Notes under the pieces: generated by a model
What the model saw: only the letters and a program-made list of their open reading frames with translations
The model's database searches: none
Told to the model about the DNA's origin: nothing
Position numbers and translations under genes: made by a program
Assembly: GCA_021793295.1 (NCBI GenBank)
Contig: JAJYTA010000001.1
Location: 1 to 64,000 of the forward strand
Reading direction: 5' to 3'
Length of the DNA: 64,000 nucleotides
Source: Actinomycetes bacterium
GTDB taxonomy: Bacteria; Actinomycetota; Actinomycetes; Jiangellales; Jiangellaceae
Part shown: positions 9,301 to 18,744 of the stretch, piece by piece
Layout: each line of letters begins with the position of its first letter
How positions within the stretch are numbered: position 1 is the stretch's first letter

Positions 9301-10836
9301 TCACTTCCTCTCCGGGTCGCGACGCCCAGGCGGTGCTTCCGGCGCCGGCGCCGCCACCGCGGGCGTCAGGGGGCCGGCGACGATCCTGCGCGCGAACACG
9401 CCGTTGAGCGCGTACATCGCGACGAACACCGCGCCCCACTGCACCAGCATCGTCATCAAGCTGTACGGCTCGAACGGGTCCCACCACGTGTCCGGGGCGA
9501 ACTCGTCGATCGCGCGGTAGATCCACCAGCCGAACAGGGCGACGAAGATCACCGGGAACAGCCGGATCAGCCCCGGCCACCAGGCGCCGACGCCGAAGTC
9601 GCTGTCGGCGTCCAGCTCGGCCCGGGCACGCTCGACGCCGTACTTCATCATCGCCACGGCGGCCAGGAGGCCACTGATGAGCAGCCCGACGCCCCAGACG
9701 AAGTCCTGGTTGGCGAAGAAGTCCAAGCTGACCGCGGACGGGATGCCGGCCAGGAACGCGACGCCGACGACCCACGGTACGGCCCGCCGCCGCGGCATCC
9801 CCATGTCCTGGACGTTCCGGGTAGCCAACTCGGCCATGGCGAGCAGGCTCGACAGCCCGGCCAGGGTGAGGGCGAGGAAGAACAGCGGTGCGAAGAACCA
9901 CGTGCCGCCGGGCATCTCGCCGAAGAGCTCGGCGAAGTACACGAACGCCAGGCCCTCGTTGCCCGCTTGGGCGGCAGCGGTGGCGAACTCCGGCGTACGC
10001 AGCGCGAAGATCGTCGCCATGACGGCGATGCCGGCCAGCAGCGAGGCCAGCAGGTTCGCCGAACACACCGTTGCAGCGTTGAGGGCGAAATCCTCGCGCT
10101 TACGCAGATACACCGACAGCGTCAGATAAAGGCCCCAACCGGCTCCGGTCGAGAACGCCATCTGGGTGAACGCCTCCAGCCACACCTGAGCGTCGGTGAG
10201 CAACCCCCACTCGGGCACGAACAGATAGCGCAACCCCTCCGACGCGCCGGACAGCATCATGGCGCGGACCGCGAGGATGGCCAGGATGGCGAACAGCACC
10301 GGGATCGTGTACTTGAGGATCACCTCGAAGCCGCCCTTGAGGCCCCGGTAGACGATCACGCCGACCAGGCTGATCGCGATCGCATGAAACAGGATCGTCT
10401 GCCACGGCGTCGAGGTGAGGCCGTTCCACAGCCCTTCGGTGTCGGTGGTTCCGTCGAATCGCCCGGTGATGGCGTAGATGAAATACCGGATCGCCCAACC
10501 GCAGACGACGGAGTAATAGAACAGGATCCCGACAGCCACGAATCCCATGAAGCCGCCCATCCAGGCGAACCGGCGACCCATGATGTCGCGGAAGGCACCG
10601 ATGGTTCCGAGCCTGGTTTTCGAGCCCATGAATGATTCCGCCATGAGCAGCGGAATCGCCCACACGAGGTTCGCGATCACGATGGCGATGAGAAATGCGC
10701 CGCCGCCCCATTCGCCGACGACCCGGGGAAACCGCCACAGATTTCCGGTCCCCACGGCCATACCGATGCCGGCCGCGACGAAGGTGAACCTACTGCCGAA
10801 TACTTCGCGCCCTGTACCAGGAGACTCGTTCGCCAT
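9301..10836 (-). CDS. Sodium-dependent transporter of the NSS (SLC6-like) family
   Basis: The 511-residue inner-membrane protein has about 12 helices. The first helix carries the family signature AVGTGNLWRFPRVVGEWGGGAF, which forms the sodium and substrate site in LeuT-type transporters. Members couple sodium influx to uptake of amino acids; the substrate here is not evident. The start is the ATG at 10836 with GGGAG six bases upstream, five codons inside the track ORF. A 17-bp palindrome lies 66 bases upstream and a MetS-like small subunit directly downstream. Confidence 0.93.
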   Translation of the reverse strand: MANESPGTGREVFGSRFTFVAAGIGMAVGTGNLWRFPRVVGEWGGGAFLIAIVIANLVWAIPLLMAESFMGSKTRLGTIGAFRDIMGRRFAWMGGFMGFVAVGILFYYSVVCGWAIRYFIYAITGRFDGTTDTEGLWNGLTSTPWQTILFHAIAISLVGVIVYRGLKGGFEVILKYTIPVLFAILAILAVRAMMLSGASEGLRYLFVPEWGLLTDAQVWLEAFTQMAFSTGAGWGLYLTLSVYLRKREDFALNAATVCSANLLASLLAGIAVMATIFALRTPEFATAAAQAGNEGLAFVYFAELFGEMPGGTWFFAPLFFLALTLAGLSSLLAMAELATRNVQDMGMPRRRAVPWVVGVAFLAGIPSAVSLDFFANQDFVWGVGLLISGLLAAVAMMKYGVERARAELDADSDFGVGAWWPGLIRLFPVIFVALFGWWIYRAIDEFAPDTWWDPFEPYSLMTMLVQWGAVFVAMYALNGVFARRIVAGPLTPAVAAPAPEAPPGRRDPERK

Positions 10837-10901
10837 GGCCCGCTCCCACATCGGTGTGACATCGGTCGCTCTGCGCGAGTCATCCGCCGGTCGCTCGCCG
10901 G

Positions 10902-10918
10902 ATGATGCCCGGCATCAT
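10902..10918. promoter_or_regulatory. 17-bp palindrome upstream of the NSS transporter
   Basis: ATGATGCC-C-GGCATCAT is a perfect inverted repeat with 8-bp arms in the 165-bp gap before the transporter. Its symmetry and position suggest a binding site for a dimeric repressor. No regulator gene is adjacent. Confidence 0.45.
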
Positions 10919-11001
10919 GCTCCTTCGAGCGGCAGAGGGCAAGACCCCGGAATGCGTTCTCCAGGCGTTCTCCGGCGGCCCCGAGCACGTGCGGGCCTGG
11001 T

Positions 11002-12699
11002 TCAGCGCGTTCGGGTCACGCGGCCTTCGTCCCACACCGGTTCCGGTGACTCGTACACCGATCCGTCGGCGCCGAAGACGACGTAGCGGTCGAAGTCGCG
11101 CGCGAACCACCGGTCGTGGGTCACGGCGAGGACGGTGCCCTCGAACGCTGCGAGACCGTCCTGGAGGGCCTCGGCGGAGACCAGGTCGAGGTTGTCGGTG
11201 GGCTCGTCGAGCAGCAGCAACGTGGCACCGGACAGTTCGAGCAGCAGAATCTGCAACCGGGCCTGCTGCCCGCCGGACAACGACTCGAACGTCTGGTCGC
11301 CGGCCCGGGCGAGTTCGTACCGGTCGAGTACCCGGCTGGCTTCCTCTCTGGGCAGCCCTGCCCGCTGACCGTCGCCGCGGTGCAGGATCGACAGCAGTGT
11401 CCGGCCCATCAGCTCGGGGTGATCGTGTGTCTGGGCGAACCAGCCCGGACGCACGCGGGCGCCCAGCCGCGCCGTGCCGGTGTGCGCCACGGGTTCGATC
11501 GTCACGTCGCCGACCGGGCGGTGTTCGGGTTCTGGGTCGCTGCCACCGGCGGCCAACAGCCGCAGGAAGTGCGACTTGCCCGAACCGTTGGAGCCGAGCA
11601 CCGCGATGCGCTCGCCATACCAGACCTCCAGGTCGAACGGGCGCATCAGACCCGTCAGTTCCAGGTTCTCGCAGACGACGGCGCGCTTGCCGGTGCGCCC
11701 ACCGCGCAGGCGCATCCGCACGTCCTGCTCGCGTGGGATGGCCTGCGGCGGCCCGGCGTCCTCGAACTTGCGTAGCCGAGTCTGGGCCGCCTGGTAGCGC
11801 CCGGCCATGTCGGAGTTGTAGGCCGCCTTCTGCTTGTACATCTGGACGAGGTCCTTGAGTTTGGCGTGCTCCTCGTCCCAGCGGCGCCGCATCTCCTCGA
11901 ACCGGGCGAACCGCTCGCGGCGGGCCTCGTGGTAGCCGGCGAACCCGCCCGGATGGACCCACGCCGTGTTCCCGGCGCTGCCCAGCTCGACGGTGACGAT
12001 TCGCGTGGCGGTGCGGGCGAGAAGCTCACGGTCGTGGCTGACGTAGAGCACCGTCTTCGGCGATTCGCGCAGCCTCTCCTCGAGCCAGCGCTTGGCGGGC
12101 ACGTCGAGGAAGTTGTCCGGCTCGTCGAGCAGCAGCACCTCGTCCGGGCCGCGCAGCAGCGCTTCGAGCACGAGACGCTTCTGCTCGCCGCCGGACAGTG
12201 TGGCGACGTCGCGCCACCGACACCGCTCGAACGGCACGCCCAGGGCGGCGGTGGTGCACACGTCCCACAACACCTCGGCGTCGTAGCCACCGGCGTCCGC
12301 CCACTCCGCCAGTGCCGCGGCGTAGGCCAGCTGAGCCGGTTCGTCATCGCGGTCCATCATCACCAGTTCGGCGTCGTCGACGGCCTGCGCGGCCGCACGT
12401 ACACGCGGCGGAGCCACCGACAGCAGCAGGTCGCGCACGTCGGCGGCCTCACGAGCCACGAACTGTCGCATCACGCCGAGCCCGCCATCACGCGTCACCG
12501 CACCGGCGTGCGAGCCCAGTTCACCGGCGATGATCTTCAACAGCGTCGTCTTGCCCGAACCGTTCGCGCCGATCAACGCCACTTTGGCGCCGTCACCAAC
12601 GCGAAACGAGATGTCGTCGAGCAGCACTCTGCCGTCGGGCAGGGTGAAGCCGACGCCGTTCAAATCGATATGGCCCACCCGCACAGTTTCGCCGAGCAC
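11002..12699 (-). CDS. ABC-F family ATP-binding protein
   Basis: The 565-residue soluble protein has two ABC ATPase domains and no membrane segments, the hallmark of ABC-F ribosome-acting proteins. Domain 1 shows GANGSGKTT, LSGGEQKR and LLLDEPDNFLD; domain 2 shows GSNGSGKSH, LSGGQQAR and LLLDEPTDNLD. The linker between them is rich in Arg and Lys. Members act on the ribosomal E site in translation control or antibiotic protection; which applies here is not clear. The GTG start at 12699 is weakly supported and a GTG five codons later is possible. No resistance-type attenuator is visible in the 33-base upstream gap. Confidence 0.92.
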   Translation of the reverse strand: MLGETVRVGHIDLNGVGFTLPDGRVLLDDISFRVGDGAKVALIGANGSGKTTLLKIIAGELGSHAGAVTRDGGLGVMRQFVAREAADVRDLLLSVAPPRVRAAAQAVDDAELVMMDRDDEPAQLAYAAALAEWADAGGYDAEVLWDVCTTAALGVPFERCRWRDVATLSGGEQKRLVLEALLRGPDEVLLLDEPDNFLDVPAKRWLEERLRESPKTVLYVSHDRELLARTATRIVTVELGSAGNTAWVHPGGFAGYHEARRERFARFEEMRRRWDEEHAKLKDLVQMYKQKAAYNSDMAGRYQAAQTRLRKFEDAGPPQAIPREQDVRMRLRGGRTGKRAVVCENLELTGLMRPFDLEVWYGERIAVLGSNGSGKSHFLRLLAAGGSDPEPEHRPVGDVTIEPVAHTGTARLGARVRPGWFAQTHDHPELMGRTLLSILHRGDGQRAGLPREEASRVLDRYELARAGDQTFESLSGGQQARLQILLLELSGATLLLLDEPTDNLDLVSAEALQDGLAAFEGTVLAVTHDRWFARDFDRYVVFGADGSVYESPEPVWDEGRVTRTR

Positions 12700-12732
12700 G
12701 ACGCTCGGCGCGACGGAGTTTCGACGCGCGTC

Positions 12733-13146
12733 CTACTCGATGCCGTGCTTGCGCAGGATGGCCTCGATGTCGTCGAACTCGCTGTCGCCGGACGACGCCT
12801 TGCTCTTGCCCTTACCGGCCGACACCTCGCCGGCAGATCCGCTCGCAGCGCCGACTTCGTCAGTGCGCTTGGCTTTCGCGCCGGACGGCGCCTCGAGCTT
12901 CTGCCCGGTGGCGAAGAGGATCCCGGCCAGGGCCAGCATGCCCACACCGATCCAGGCCAGCGGCGAGAAGACCAGCCCGACGACGAACCCCACGATGCCG
13001 ATGGCCGAGGCGCCCATGAGCAGGAACCCGCCGGCGGCCATCTGCAGTGACGCGGCCCAGCCCTTCGCCCGGCCCTGGCGTACGGACAAGGCCACCAGGC
13101 CGAGGCCGACTACGGCTACGGCGATTTCGATCGCGTCGGTGAACAC
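12733..13146 (-). CDS. Conserved small integral membrane protein
   Basis: The 137-residue product has three hydrophobic segments (about residues 3-20, 35-60 and 62-83) followed by a hydrophilic tail ending DDIEAILRKHGIE. I recognise the general form as an uncharacterised actinobacterial membrane protein; no catalytic motif is present. It lies downstream of truA on the same strand. Confidence 0.8.
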   Translation of the reverse strand: MFTDAIEIAVAVVGLGLVALSVRQGRAKGWAASLQMAAGGFLLMGASAIGIVGFVVGLVFSPLAWIGVGMLALAGILFATGQKLEAPSGAKAKRTDEVGAASGSAGEVSAGKGKSKASSGDSEFDDIEAILRKHGIE

Positions 13147-13180
13147 ACATCCAGGCTACGTCGTCGTGGCGGGATTGCCA

Positions 13181-14074
13181 TCAGGGATCTCCCCCACTGG
13201 GCCCCGAGGGGAGCCCCCGGCGGTTGCGCGCCATGCGTACCCGCTGGGCCAACTCGTCGTCCGGCGGATAGCCGACACCCTCCAGCGTGAGCCCATGCGC
13301 CGGGGCCACGACGACAGCGGAGTCACGCTGCCGGGCAGCCAGGACCTTCGCCGGCCAATCCACCGGGCGCCGGCCGTCACCGACCGCCAGCAGCGCCCCG
13401 ACCATCGCGCGCACCTGGTTGTGGCAGAAGGCATCGGCCTCCACCGTCGCGGCGGCGATCCCGTCAGCGCCCCGCTCCCACCGCAGCGTCCGAAGCCGCC
13501 GCACGGTGCTCGCTCCCTCACGGGGGCGGCAGAAGGCGGCGAAATCGTGCTCGCCCAGCAGACCCGCGGCCGCGGCGTTCATCGCTTCGAGCTCGAGTGG
13601 ACGGTGATGCCAGAGCACGTACGCGCGCATCGACGGATCCGGACGATGCACCGTGTCGGCCACGCGGTAGCAGTACCGCCGCCAGGTCGCGGCGAAGCGT
13701 GCGTCGAAGTCCGGTGGTGCCACCGTGACCCGCCAGACCACGACGTCCGGCGCCAACACACCGGCGAGGCGGCGCACCAGCGCCTGCTCCGGGGGCCACG
13801 CCGACCGGCCCGGCACCGCGAGCCACACCGACTCCGGCACGTCCACGTGGCAGACCTGAGCACGAGCATGTACACCGGCATCGGTCCGCCCGGCCACCGT
13901 GAGCCGCGGCGCTTCGATGCGCAGCACCCGTTCCAGAGCGGCTTGGAGCTCGCCCTGAACCGTCCTGCGGCCCGGCTGCGCGGCCCAGCCGGAGAAGTCG
14001 GTGCCGTCGTAGGCGACGTCGAGGCGCAGACGCAACAGCCCGCCGGTCCCAGGCTGGGAAACGGCGGGCTGCAT
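13181..14074 (-). CDS. truA: tRNA pseudouridine(38-40) synthase TruA
   Basis: TruA converts U38-U40 of tRNA anticodon arms to pseudouridine. The 297-residue product has the catalytic Asp in [13 protein letters not shown] (around residue 65), the early [22 protein letters not shown], and the later [14 protein letters not shown]. It starts 14 bases after the rplQ stop, so it is the last gene of the alpha operon, as in many bacteria. Confidence 0.95.
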   Translation of the reverse strand: MQPAVSQPGTGGLLRLRLDVAYDGTDFSGWAAQPGRRTVQGELQAALERVLRIEAPRLTVAGRTDAGVHARAQVCHVDVPESVWLAVPGRSAWPPEQALVRRLAGVLAPDVVVWRVTVAPPDFDARFAATWRRYCYRVADTVHRPDPSMRAYVLWHHRPLELEAMNAAAAGLLGEHDFAAFCRPREGASTVRRLRTLRWERGADGIAAATVEADAFCHNQVRAMVGALLAVGDGRRPVDWPAKVLAARQRDSAVVVAPAHGLTLEGVGYPPDDELAQRVRMARNRRGLPSGPSGGDP

Positions 14075-14088
14075 GCGGGTAGGCCAGG

Positions 14089-14709
14089 TCAGGCTTTGCC
14101 GGACGAGTCGTCCTCGGCGTCGGCGTCGCCGGCTTCGGCCTCCGCGGCCTCAGCGCTTTCGCTCTCGGCGGCACTGGCGTCGGCCGGCTCGTCGGCAGCA
14201 CCTTCAGCTTCGTCGACCGCAGCTTCGGCCTCGGTGGGCTCCGGCTTGGACTCCGTGGCCTCCGCCGCGCCAGCAGCCGTCGAGGCCGCAGCAGCGCTCT
14301 GCCCAGCCGCACGACGGGTCGCGCTGGTCGCTTCGGTCACGACCTGCTCGGCCAGCGGTTCGACCAGCTCGATGATCGCCATCGGTGCGTTGTCGCCCTT
14401 GCGCGGCCCGATCTTCACGATCCGGGTGTAGCCACCGTTGCGGTTCTCATAGCGAGGACCGATCTCGGCGAACAGCGCGTGGACGATGTCCTTGTCACGG
14501 ATCGTGCTGAGCACCTGGCGCCGGGCATGCAGGTCGCCCTTCTTGGCCTTGGTGATCAGCCGTTCGGCCACCGGCCTGAGGCGGCGAGCTTTGGCCTCGG
14601 TCGTGGTGATTCGACCGTGCTCGAACAGCGCGGTCGCCAGATTGGCCAGCATCGCGCGCTGATGCGACGGCGAGCCGCCGAGGCGAGCACCCTTCGTCGG
14701 GGTGGGCAT
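14089..14709 (-). CDS. rplQ: 50S ribosomal protein L17 with long acidic tail
   Basis: The first 120 residues are ordinary L17 ([25 protein letters not shown]). Beyond that there is an unusual tail of about 85 residues, almost entirely Ala, Glu, Ser and Asp, which is probably disordered. L17 sits near the polypeptide exit tunnel. It follows rpoA and precedes truA in the alpha operon. Confidence 0.97.
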   Translation of the reverse strand: MPTPTKGARLGGSPSHQRAMLANLATALFEHGRITTTEAKARRLRPVAERLITKAKKGDLHARRQVLSTIRDKDIVHALFAEIGPRYENRNGGYTRIVKIGPRKGDNAPMAIIELVEPLAEQVVTEATSATRRAAGQSAAAASTAAGAAEATESKPEPTEAEAAVDEAEGAADEPADASAAESESAEAAEAEAGDADAEDDSSGKA

Positions 14710-14767
14710 GGTGATCGTTCTCCTGTATGGGTGGGTGTCAGTTCAATCCGCTGTACTGATGTCGCGC

Positions 14768-15781
14768 TCAGTACTGCTCGTCCTCGGTGAACGACTGGTC
14801 GTCATCGCCGTAGCTGTCGACGGCCGCGGCCGGGTCGAAACCGGGCGCACTGTCCTTCAGGCCGAGGCCCATCGTCACCAGCTTCGCCTTGACCTCGTCT
14901 ATCGACTTCTGCCCGAAGTTACGGATGTCGAGCAGGTCCGCCTCGCTGCGCGAGATGAGCTCGCCCACGGTGTGGATGCCCTCACGCTTGAGGCAGTTGT
15001 ATGACCGGACGGTGAGCTGCAGGTCCTCGATCGGCAGCGCGAGGTCCGCCGCGAGCTGCGCGTCGACGGGCGACGGGCCGATCTCGATGCCCTCAGCCTC
15101 GACGTTGAGCTCACGGGCCAGGCCGAACAGCTCGACCAGCGTGCTACCCGCCGAAGCGAGAGCATCACGCGGCCGGATCGACGGCTTGGTCTCGACATCG
15201 ACGATGAGCTTGTCGAAGTCGGTACGGCCCTCGACGCGAGTGGCCTCGACCTTGTACGTCACCTTGAGCACCGGCGAGTAGATCGAGTCGACCGGAATCC
15301 GCCCGATCTCGGCATCGGTCTGCTTGTTCTGCACCGCCGAGACGTAGCCTCGACCACGCTCGACCGTCAGCTCCATCTCGAGCTTGCCCTTGCCGTTGAG
15401 CGTGGCGATGTGCAGGTCGGGGTTGTGCACCTCGACCCCGGCCGGCGGCGCGATGTCCGCCGCGGTGACCGCACCCGGGCCCTGTTTGCGCAGGTACATC
15501 ACCACTGGCTCGTCGTGTTCGGAGGACACGACCAGACCCTTCAGGTTGAGGATGACGTCGGTGACGTCCTCCTTCACCCCGGGGATCGTGGTGAACTCGT
15601 GCAGGACCCCGTCGATCCGGATCGACGTGATGGCCGCCCCCGGAATCGACGAGAGCAGGGTTCGGCGCAGCGAGTTGCCGAGCGTGTAGCCGAAGCCCGG
15701 CTCGAGCGGCTCGATGGTGAACCGGGCGCGGTAGTCGCTGATCGACTCTTCGCTGAGGTTGGGACGCTGAGTGATGAGCAC
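14768..15781 (-). CDS. rpoA: RNA polymerase alpha subunit
   Basis: Alpha dimerises to nucleate RNA polymerase assembly, and its C-terminal domain contacts UP elements and activators. The 337-residue product starts [21 protein letters not shown], includes the assembly domain signature [20 protein letters not shown], and ends with a helix-hairpin-helix C-terminal domain ([18 protein letters not shown]) and an acidic tail. Standard position after rpsD. Confidence 0.98.
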   Translation of the reverse strand: MLITQRPNLSEESISDYRARFTIEPLEPGFGYTLGNSLRRTLLSSIPGAAITSIRIDGVLHEFTTIPGVKEDVTDVILNLKGLVVSSEHDEPVVMYLRKQGPGAVTAADIAPPAGVEVHNPDLHIATLNGKGKLEMELTVERGRGYVSAVQNKQTDAEIGRIPVDSIYSPVLKVTYKVEATRVEGRTDFDKLIVDVETKPSIRPRDALASAGSTLVELFGLARELNVEAEGIEIGPSPVDAQLAADLALPIEDLQLTVRSYNCLKREGIHTVGELISRSEADLLDIRNFGQKSIDEVKAKLVTMGLGLKDSAPGFDPAAAVDSYGDDDQSFTEDEQY

Positions 15782-15871
15782 GTGGACTTCCTCTCCGCGA
15801 CGCCCGCTATATGACTGTCGCGATCAGGGATTCGGCCGTGACCGGTGTGCTTGCCGGTCACGGCCCGGGAG

Positions 15872-16477
15872 TTACTTCGAGTAGTACTCGACGATGAGCT
15901 GCTCTTGGACCGGCGTGTCGATCTGCTGCCGGGTGGGGAGCTGGTGGACGAGCACGCGCATCGCGTTCGGGATCACTTCGAGCCACGCCGGAACCGGGCG
16001 GTCGCCGTGGGTCTCGCGCGCGATGATGAACGGCGTCGTCTCCTTGGACTTGTCCTTGACGTCGATGACGTCATGCGTCGCCACCTGGTACGACGGCACG
16101 TTGACCTTGACGCCGTTGACCAGGAAGTGACCGTGCACGACCAGCTGACGGGCGTGCCGGCGGGTACGAGCCAGCCCTGCCCGGTAGACGACGTTGTCGA
16201 GCCTGGACTCCAGCAGCTGGAGCAGGACGTCACCGGTGCGGCCCGGCCTGCGGTGGGCTTCTTCGTAATAGCGGCGGAACTGCTTCTCGAGAACGCCGTA
16301 GGTGTAGCGCGCCTTCTGCTTCTCGTGCAGCTGAAGGCGGTACTCGCTCTCCTTCTGCCGGCCGCGGCCGTGCTGGCCGGGCGGGTACGGACGGCGCTCG
16401 TAGGCCTTGTCCTCGCCGATCAGGTCGACGCCGAGGCGCCGGGACTTCTTGGTGAGTGGGCCGGTGTAACGGGCCAT
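15872..16477 (-). CDS. rpsD: 30S ribosomal protein S4
   Basis: S4 nucleates assembly of the 16S 5' domain. The 201-residue product begins MARYTGPLTKKSRRLGVDL and carries the S4 RNA-binding domain (RLDNVVYRAGLARTRRHARQLV). No zinc-binding cysteines are present, so it is the cysteine-free form. It is the gene before rpoA in the alpha operon. Confidence 0.98.
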   Translation of the reverse strand: MARYTGPLTKKSRRLGVDLIGEDKAYERRPYPPGQHGRGRQKESEYRLQLHEKQKARYTYGVLEKQFRRYYEEAHRRPGRTGDVLLQLLESRLDNVVYRAGLARTRRHARQLVVHGHFLVNGVKVNVPSYQVATHDVIDVKDKSKETTPFIIARETHGDRPVPAWLEVIPNAMRVLVHQLPTRQQIDTPVQEQLIVEYYSK

Positions 16478-16509
16478 GGTGGTTCAGGTCTCCTCAGGTC
16501 TCGTGGACG

Positions 16510-16911
16510 TCAGACGCGACGGCGCTTCGGCGGACGGCACCCGTTGTGTGCCTGCGGGGTCACATCCGAGATCGTGCCGACCTCGAGGCCGACGGCCTGA
16601 AGCGAGCGGATCGCGGTCTCGCGGCCCGAGCCCGGGCCTTTGACGAACACGTCGACCTTGCGCATGCCGTGCTCCTGAGCACGACGTGCGGCCGCCTCGG
16701 CGGCCATCTGCGCGGCGAACGGCGTGGACTTGCGCGAGCCCTTGAAACCGACCTGGCCGGCGCTCGCCCACGCGATCACGTTCCCCTGCGGGTCCGTGAT
16801 CGAGACGATGGTGTTGTTGAACGTGCTCTTGATGTGCGCGACGCCGTGGGCGACGTTCTTCTTCTCCCTGCGGCGCACCTTGGCGGCCGGACGGCCTTTC
16901 GCTGGTGGCAT
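16510..16911 (-). CDS. rpsK: 30S ribosomal protein S11
   Basis: S11 forms part of the platform of the 30S subunit. The 133-residue product contains [20 protein letters not shown] and ends with the conserved basic [15 protein letters not shown]. Start and length are standard. Confidence 0.98.
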   Translation of the reverse strand: MPPAKGRPAAKVRRREKKNVAHGVAHIKSTFNNTIVSITDPQGNVIAWASAGQVGFKGSRKSTPFAAQMAAEAAARRAQEHGMRKVDVFVKGPGSGRETAIRSLQAVGLEVGTISDVTPQAHNGCRPPKRRRV

Positions 16912-17054
16912 GTGTGGTTCTCCTGTCCGAATAAGTCTGTGTCAGCGCTGGGGGGTTCCGGGCGTCTCCGGACGCCGCCCCCGCCCGCTGCTCGTTCCTC
17001 GCAGATGCCCGACCGAACCCTGGCCGGCGTCGAGAGACGCCCGACGCCGAAGGG
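16912..17054 (-). repeat. rpsM-rpsK spacer with hairpins and a shared 13-mer
   Basis: This 143-bp spacer is long for the operon. It holds several GC-rich inverted segments (for example GGGCGTCTC and GAGACGCCC) and the 13-mer GCGAGGAACGAGC, which also occurs in the rplE-rpsN spacer. The end nearest rpsK carries an AGGAG ribosome site. It looks like a small structured repeat inserted between cotranscribed genes. Confidence 0.5.
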
Positions 17055-17432
17055 TCACTTGCCGGCCTTCTTCTTGCCGGCGACGGTCTTCTTGCGGCCC
17101 TTGCGGGTGCGTGCGTTCGTGTGCGTGCGCTGACCGCGGACAGGTAGACCGCGGCGGTGCCGGATGCCTTGGTAACTACCGATCTCGATCTTGCGGCGGA
17201 TGTCACCTTGCACCTCACGGCGCAGGTCACCCTCGATGCGGTAGTTGGCCTCGATCCAGTCACGAAGCTTGACCAGGTCGTCGTCGCTGATGTCCTTGAC
17301 GCGTGTGTCAGGACTGACGCCGGTGTTCTTCAGTGTCTCCAGCGCTCGGGTTCGCCCGATGCCGAAGATGTAGGTCAGGGCGACCTCCAGGCGCTTGTCG
17401 CGCGGGAGGTCGACGCCGACGAGGCGTGCCAT
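17055..17432 (-). CDS. rpsM: 30S ribosomal protein S13
   Basis: S13 is in the subunit head and contacts the P-site tRNA and the large subunit. The 125-residue product begins [26 protein letters not shown] and contains [19 protein letters not shown]. It is the first S-protein of the alpha operon after infA-rpmJ. Confidence 0.98.
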   Translation of the reverse strand: MARLVGVDLPRDKRLEVALTYIFGIGRTRALETLKNTGVSPDTRVKDISDDDLVKLRDWIEANYRIEGDLRREVQGDIRRKIEIGSYQGIRHRRGLPVRGQRTHTNARTRKGRKKTVAGKKKAGK

Positions 17433-17609
17433 CTGATGTCCTCACTGTGACGACGGAGGTGTCGGACGCACCGCGTCTCGGCCGGCCGTTGCGCCGTCGA
17501 GCCCCGGCCTCCGTCCCGGGGGTGGCCCCCACGCTCGGCAGTACCGATGTCGCGGGGTTGCTGGTGCGTTGCAGAGATGTTCAGTTGTGGTCGGGCGAGC
17601 AGGTGCCGG

Positions 17610-17723
17610 TCAGCCTTGACGCTGCTTGTGCCGCAGGTTGTCGCAGATGACCATGACCCGGCCGTGCCGGCGGATCACTTTGCACTTGTCGCAGATGGGC
17701 TTGACGCTCGGCTTGACCTTCAT
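17610..17723 (-). CDS. rpmJ: 50S ribosomal protein L36, zinc-binding form
   Basis: The 37-residue product [20 protein letters not shown] retains the CxxC, Cys and His zinc ligands (C+ form). The track ORF adds 35 spurious residues upstream; the ATG at 17723 gives the family's universal start. It follows infA in the standard order. Confidence 0.97.
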   Translation of the reverse strand: MKVKPSVKPICDKCKVIRRHGRVMVICDNLRHKQRQG

Positions 17724-17799
17724 CGGGGACTCTTTCGTGGACGTGTGCCGGGAACGTGGCAGACGCTCACGACACGGCCATGTCCGATTTCGTCGGTGG

Positions 17800-18021
17800 T
17801 TACTTGTAGCGGTAGACGATGCGACCACGGGTCAAGTCGTACGGGCTGAGCTCCACCACCACACGGTCCTCGGGCAGGATCCGGATGTAGTGCTGTCGCA
17901 TCTTGCCTGAAATATGGGCGAGCACCTTGTGACCGTTCGAGAGCTCGACCCGGAACATCGCGTTCGGGAGAGCCTCAGTCACGGTGCCCTCGATCTCGAT
18001 GACCCCGTCCTTCTTCGGCAT
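17800..18021 (-). CDS. infA: Translation initiation factor IF-1
   Basis: IF-1 occupies the 30S A site during initiation. The 73-residue OB-fold protein reads [42 protein letters not shown] and ends RGRIVYRYK. It has its own upstream gap with a candidate promoter, since a DUF1707 gene intervenes between map and infA. Confidence 0.98.
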   Translation of the reverse strand: MPKKDGVIEIEGTVTEALPNAMFRVELSNGHKVLAHISGKMRQHYIRILPEDRVVVELSPYDLTRGRIVYRYK

Positions 18022-18186
18022 ATCCTCCGCACTTCTTCGGTCTTCGTCGCCTGGCGCATCAGCACACTGCCCTCGACGTCAGCATTCGGTACAGACGACG
18101 AACTGTCACGCGCCCCCCGTCCTGACCGCATGGTCGAGGACCAGCCGCAGGGCACGACGAGACAGACCACAGTGGGCCGACGACAG

Positions 18187-18217
18187 ATTCTACGCTAGAG
18201 GGCGCGGTTGATGCCAA
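18187..18217 (-). promoter_or_regulatory. Candidate promoter of infA-rpmJ-alpha operon
   Basis: TAGAAT (-10, five of six consensus) is preceded after 19 bases by TTGGCA. It starts right after the DUF1707 stop codon and would leave a 5' leader of about 160 bases before infA. The spacing is a little long. Confidence 0.4.
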
Positions 18218-18676
18218 TCAGCGCTGCGTACGGCTCGTACGCCTACGGTAGGTCAACTCCGCGGTGGCGAGCACCACGCCCCAGGGGCCTGCCACCCAGG
18301 CGGGCCAGAAGTATTCGGGGAAGCCGTCGCCCATGCTGACCAGCAACCAGACCGTCAAGTTGATCGCCACGGCTACGCCGTAGAACCACCACGCCGCGTT
18401 GAGCGTGCCGCGCACCAGCCGGCGCATCGTGCCGCCGCGGTTGGCCGGTGGCGTGACCGATACCGGACGGGCCGGCGCCGTGGCCTGACGAGGCTGAACG
18501 GGAAGATCGGCGATGAGCTGATCAAGCTCGCTGTACGTGCGAGCGTTGTAGGCGAGCTCGATCCGCGCGAGCAGCTCGTCCTGGCGCAACCGCCCCTCAC
18601 CGTGCGCGTCGCGGAGAATCTCGGTGACGCGCTCACGGTCGGAATCGGCAGCTCGCATCTCGTGCCGGTCAGCCAT
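18218..18676 (-). CDS. DUF1707 domain membrane protein
   Basis: The first 60 residues (RAADSDRERVTEILRDAHGEGRLRQDEL) match the DUF1707 helix-turn motif found at the N terminus of many actinobacterial envelope proteins. Two hydrophobic segments follow (about residues 90-112 and 118-138). The function is unknown. It is inserted between map and infA, which are usually adjacent. Confidence 0.85.
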   Translation of the reverse strand: MADRHEMRAADSDRERVTEILRDAHGEGRLRQDELLARIELAYNARTYSELDQLIADLPVQPRQATAPARPVSVTPPANRGGTMRRLVRGTLNAAWWFYGVAVAINLTVWLLVSMGDGFPEYFWPAWVAGPWGVVLATAELTYRRRTSRTQR

Positions 18677-18744
18677 ATCGCCAAGTATCCGCCGACGAGG
18701 TCACCAGGGCCATCAGGGTAACCCCCCAATCGTCCCCGATCCGC

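Noticed and set aside
11002-12699. ABC-F gene as an antibiotic-induced resistance determinant
   Set aside because: No leader peptide or attenuator is visible in the short upstream gap, and the sequence does not point to a named resistance subfamily.
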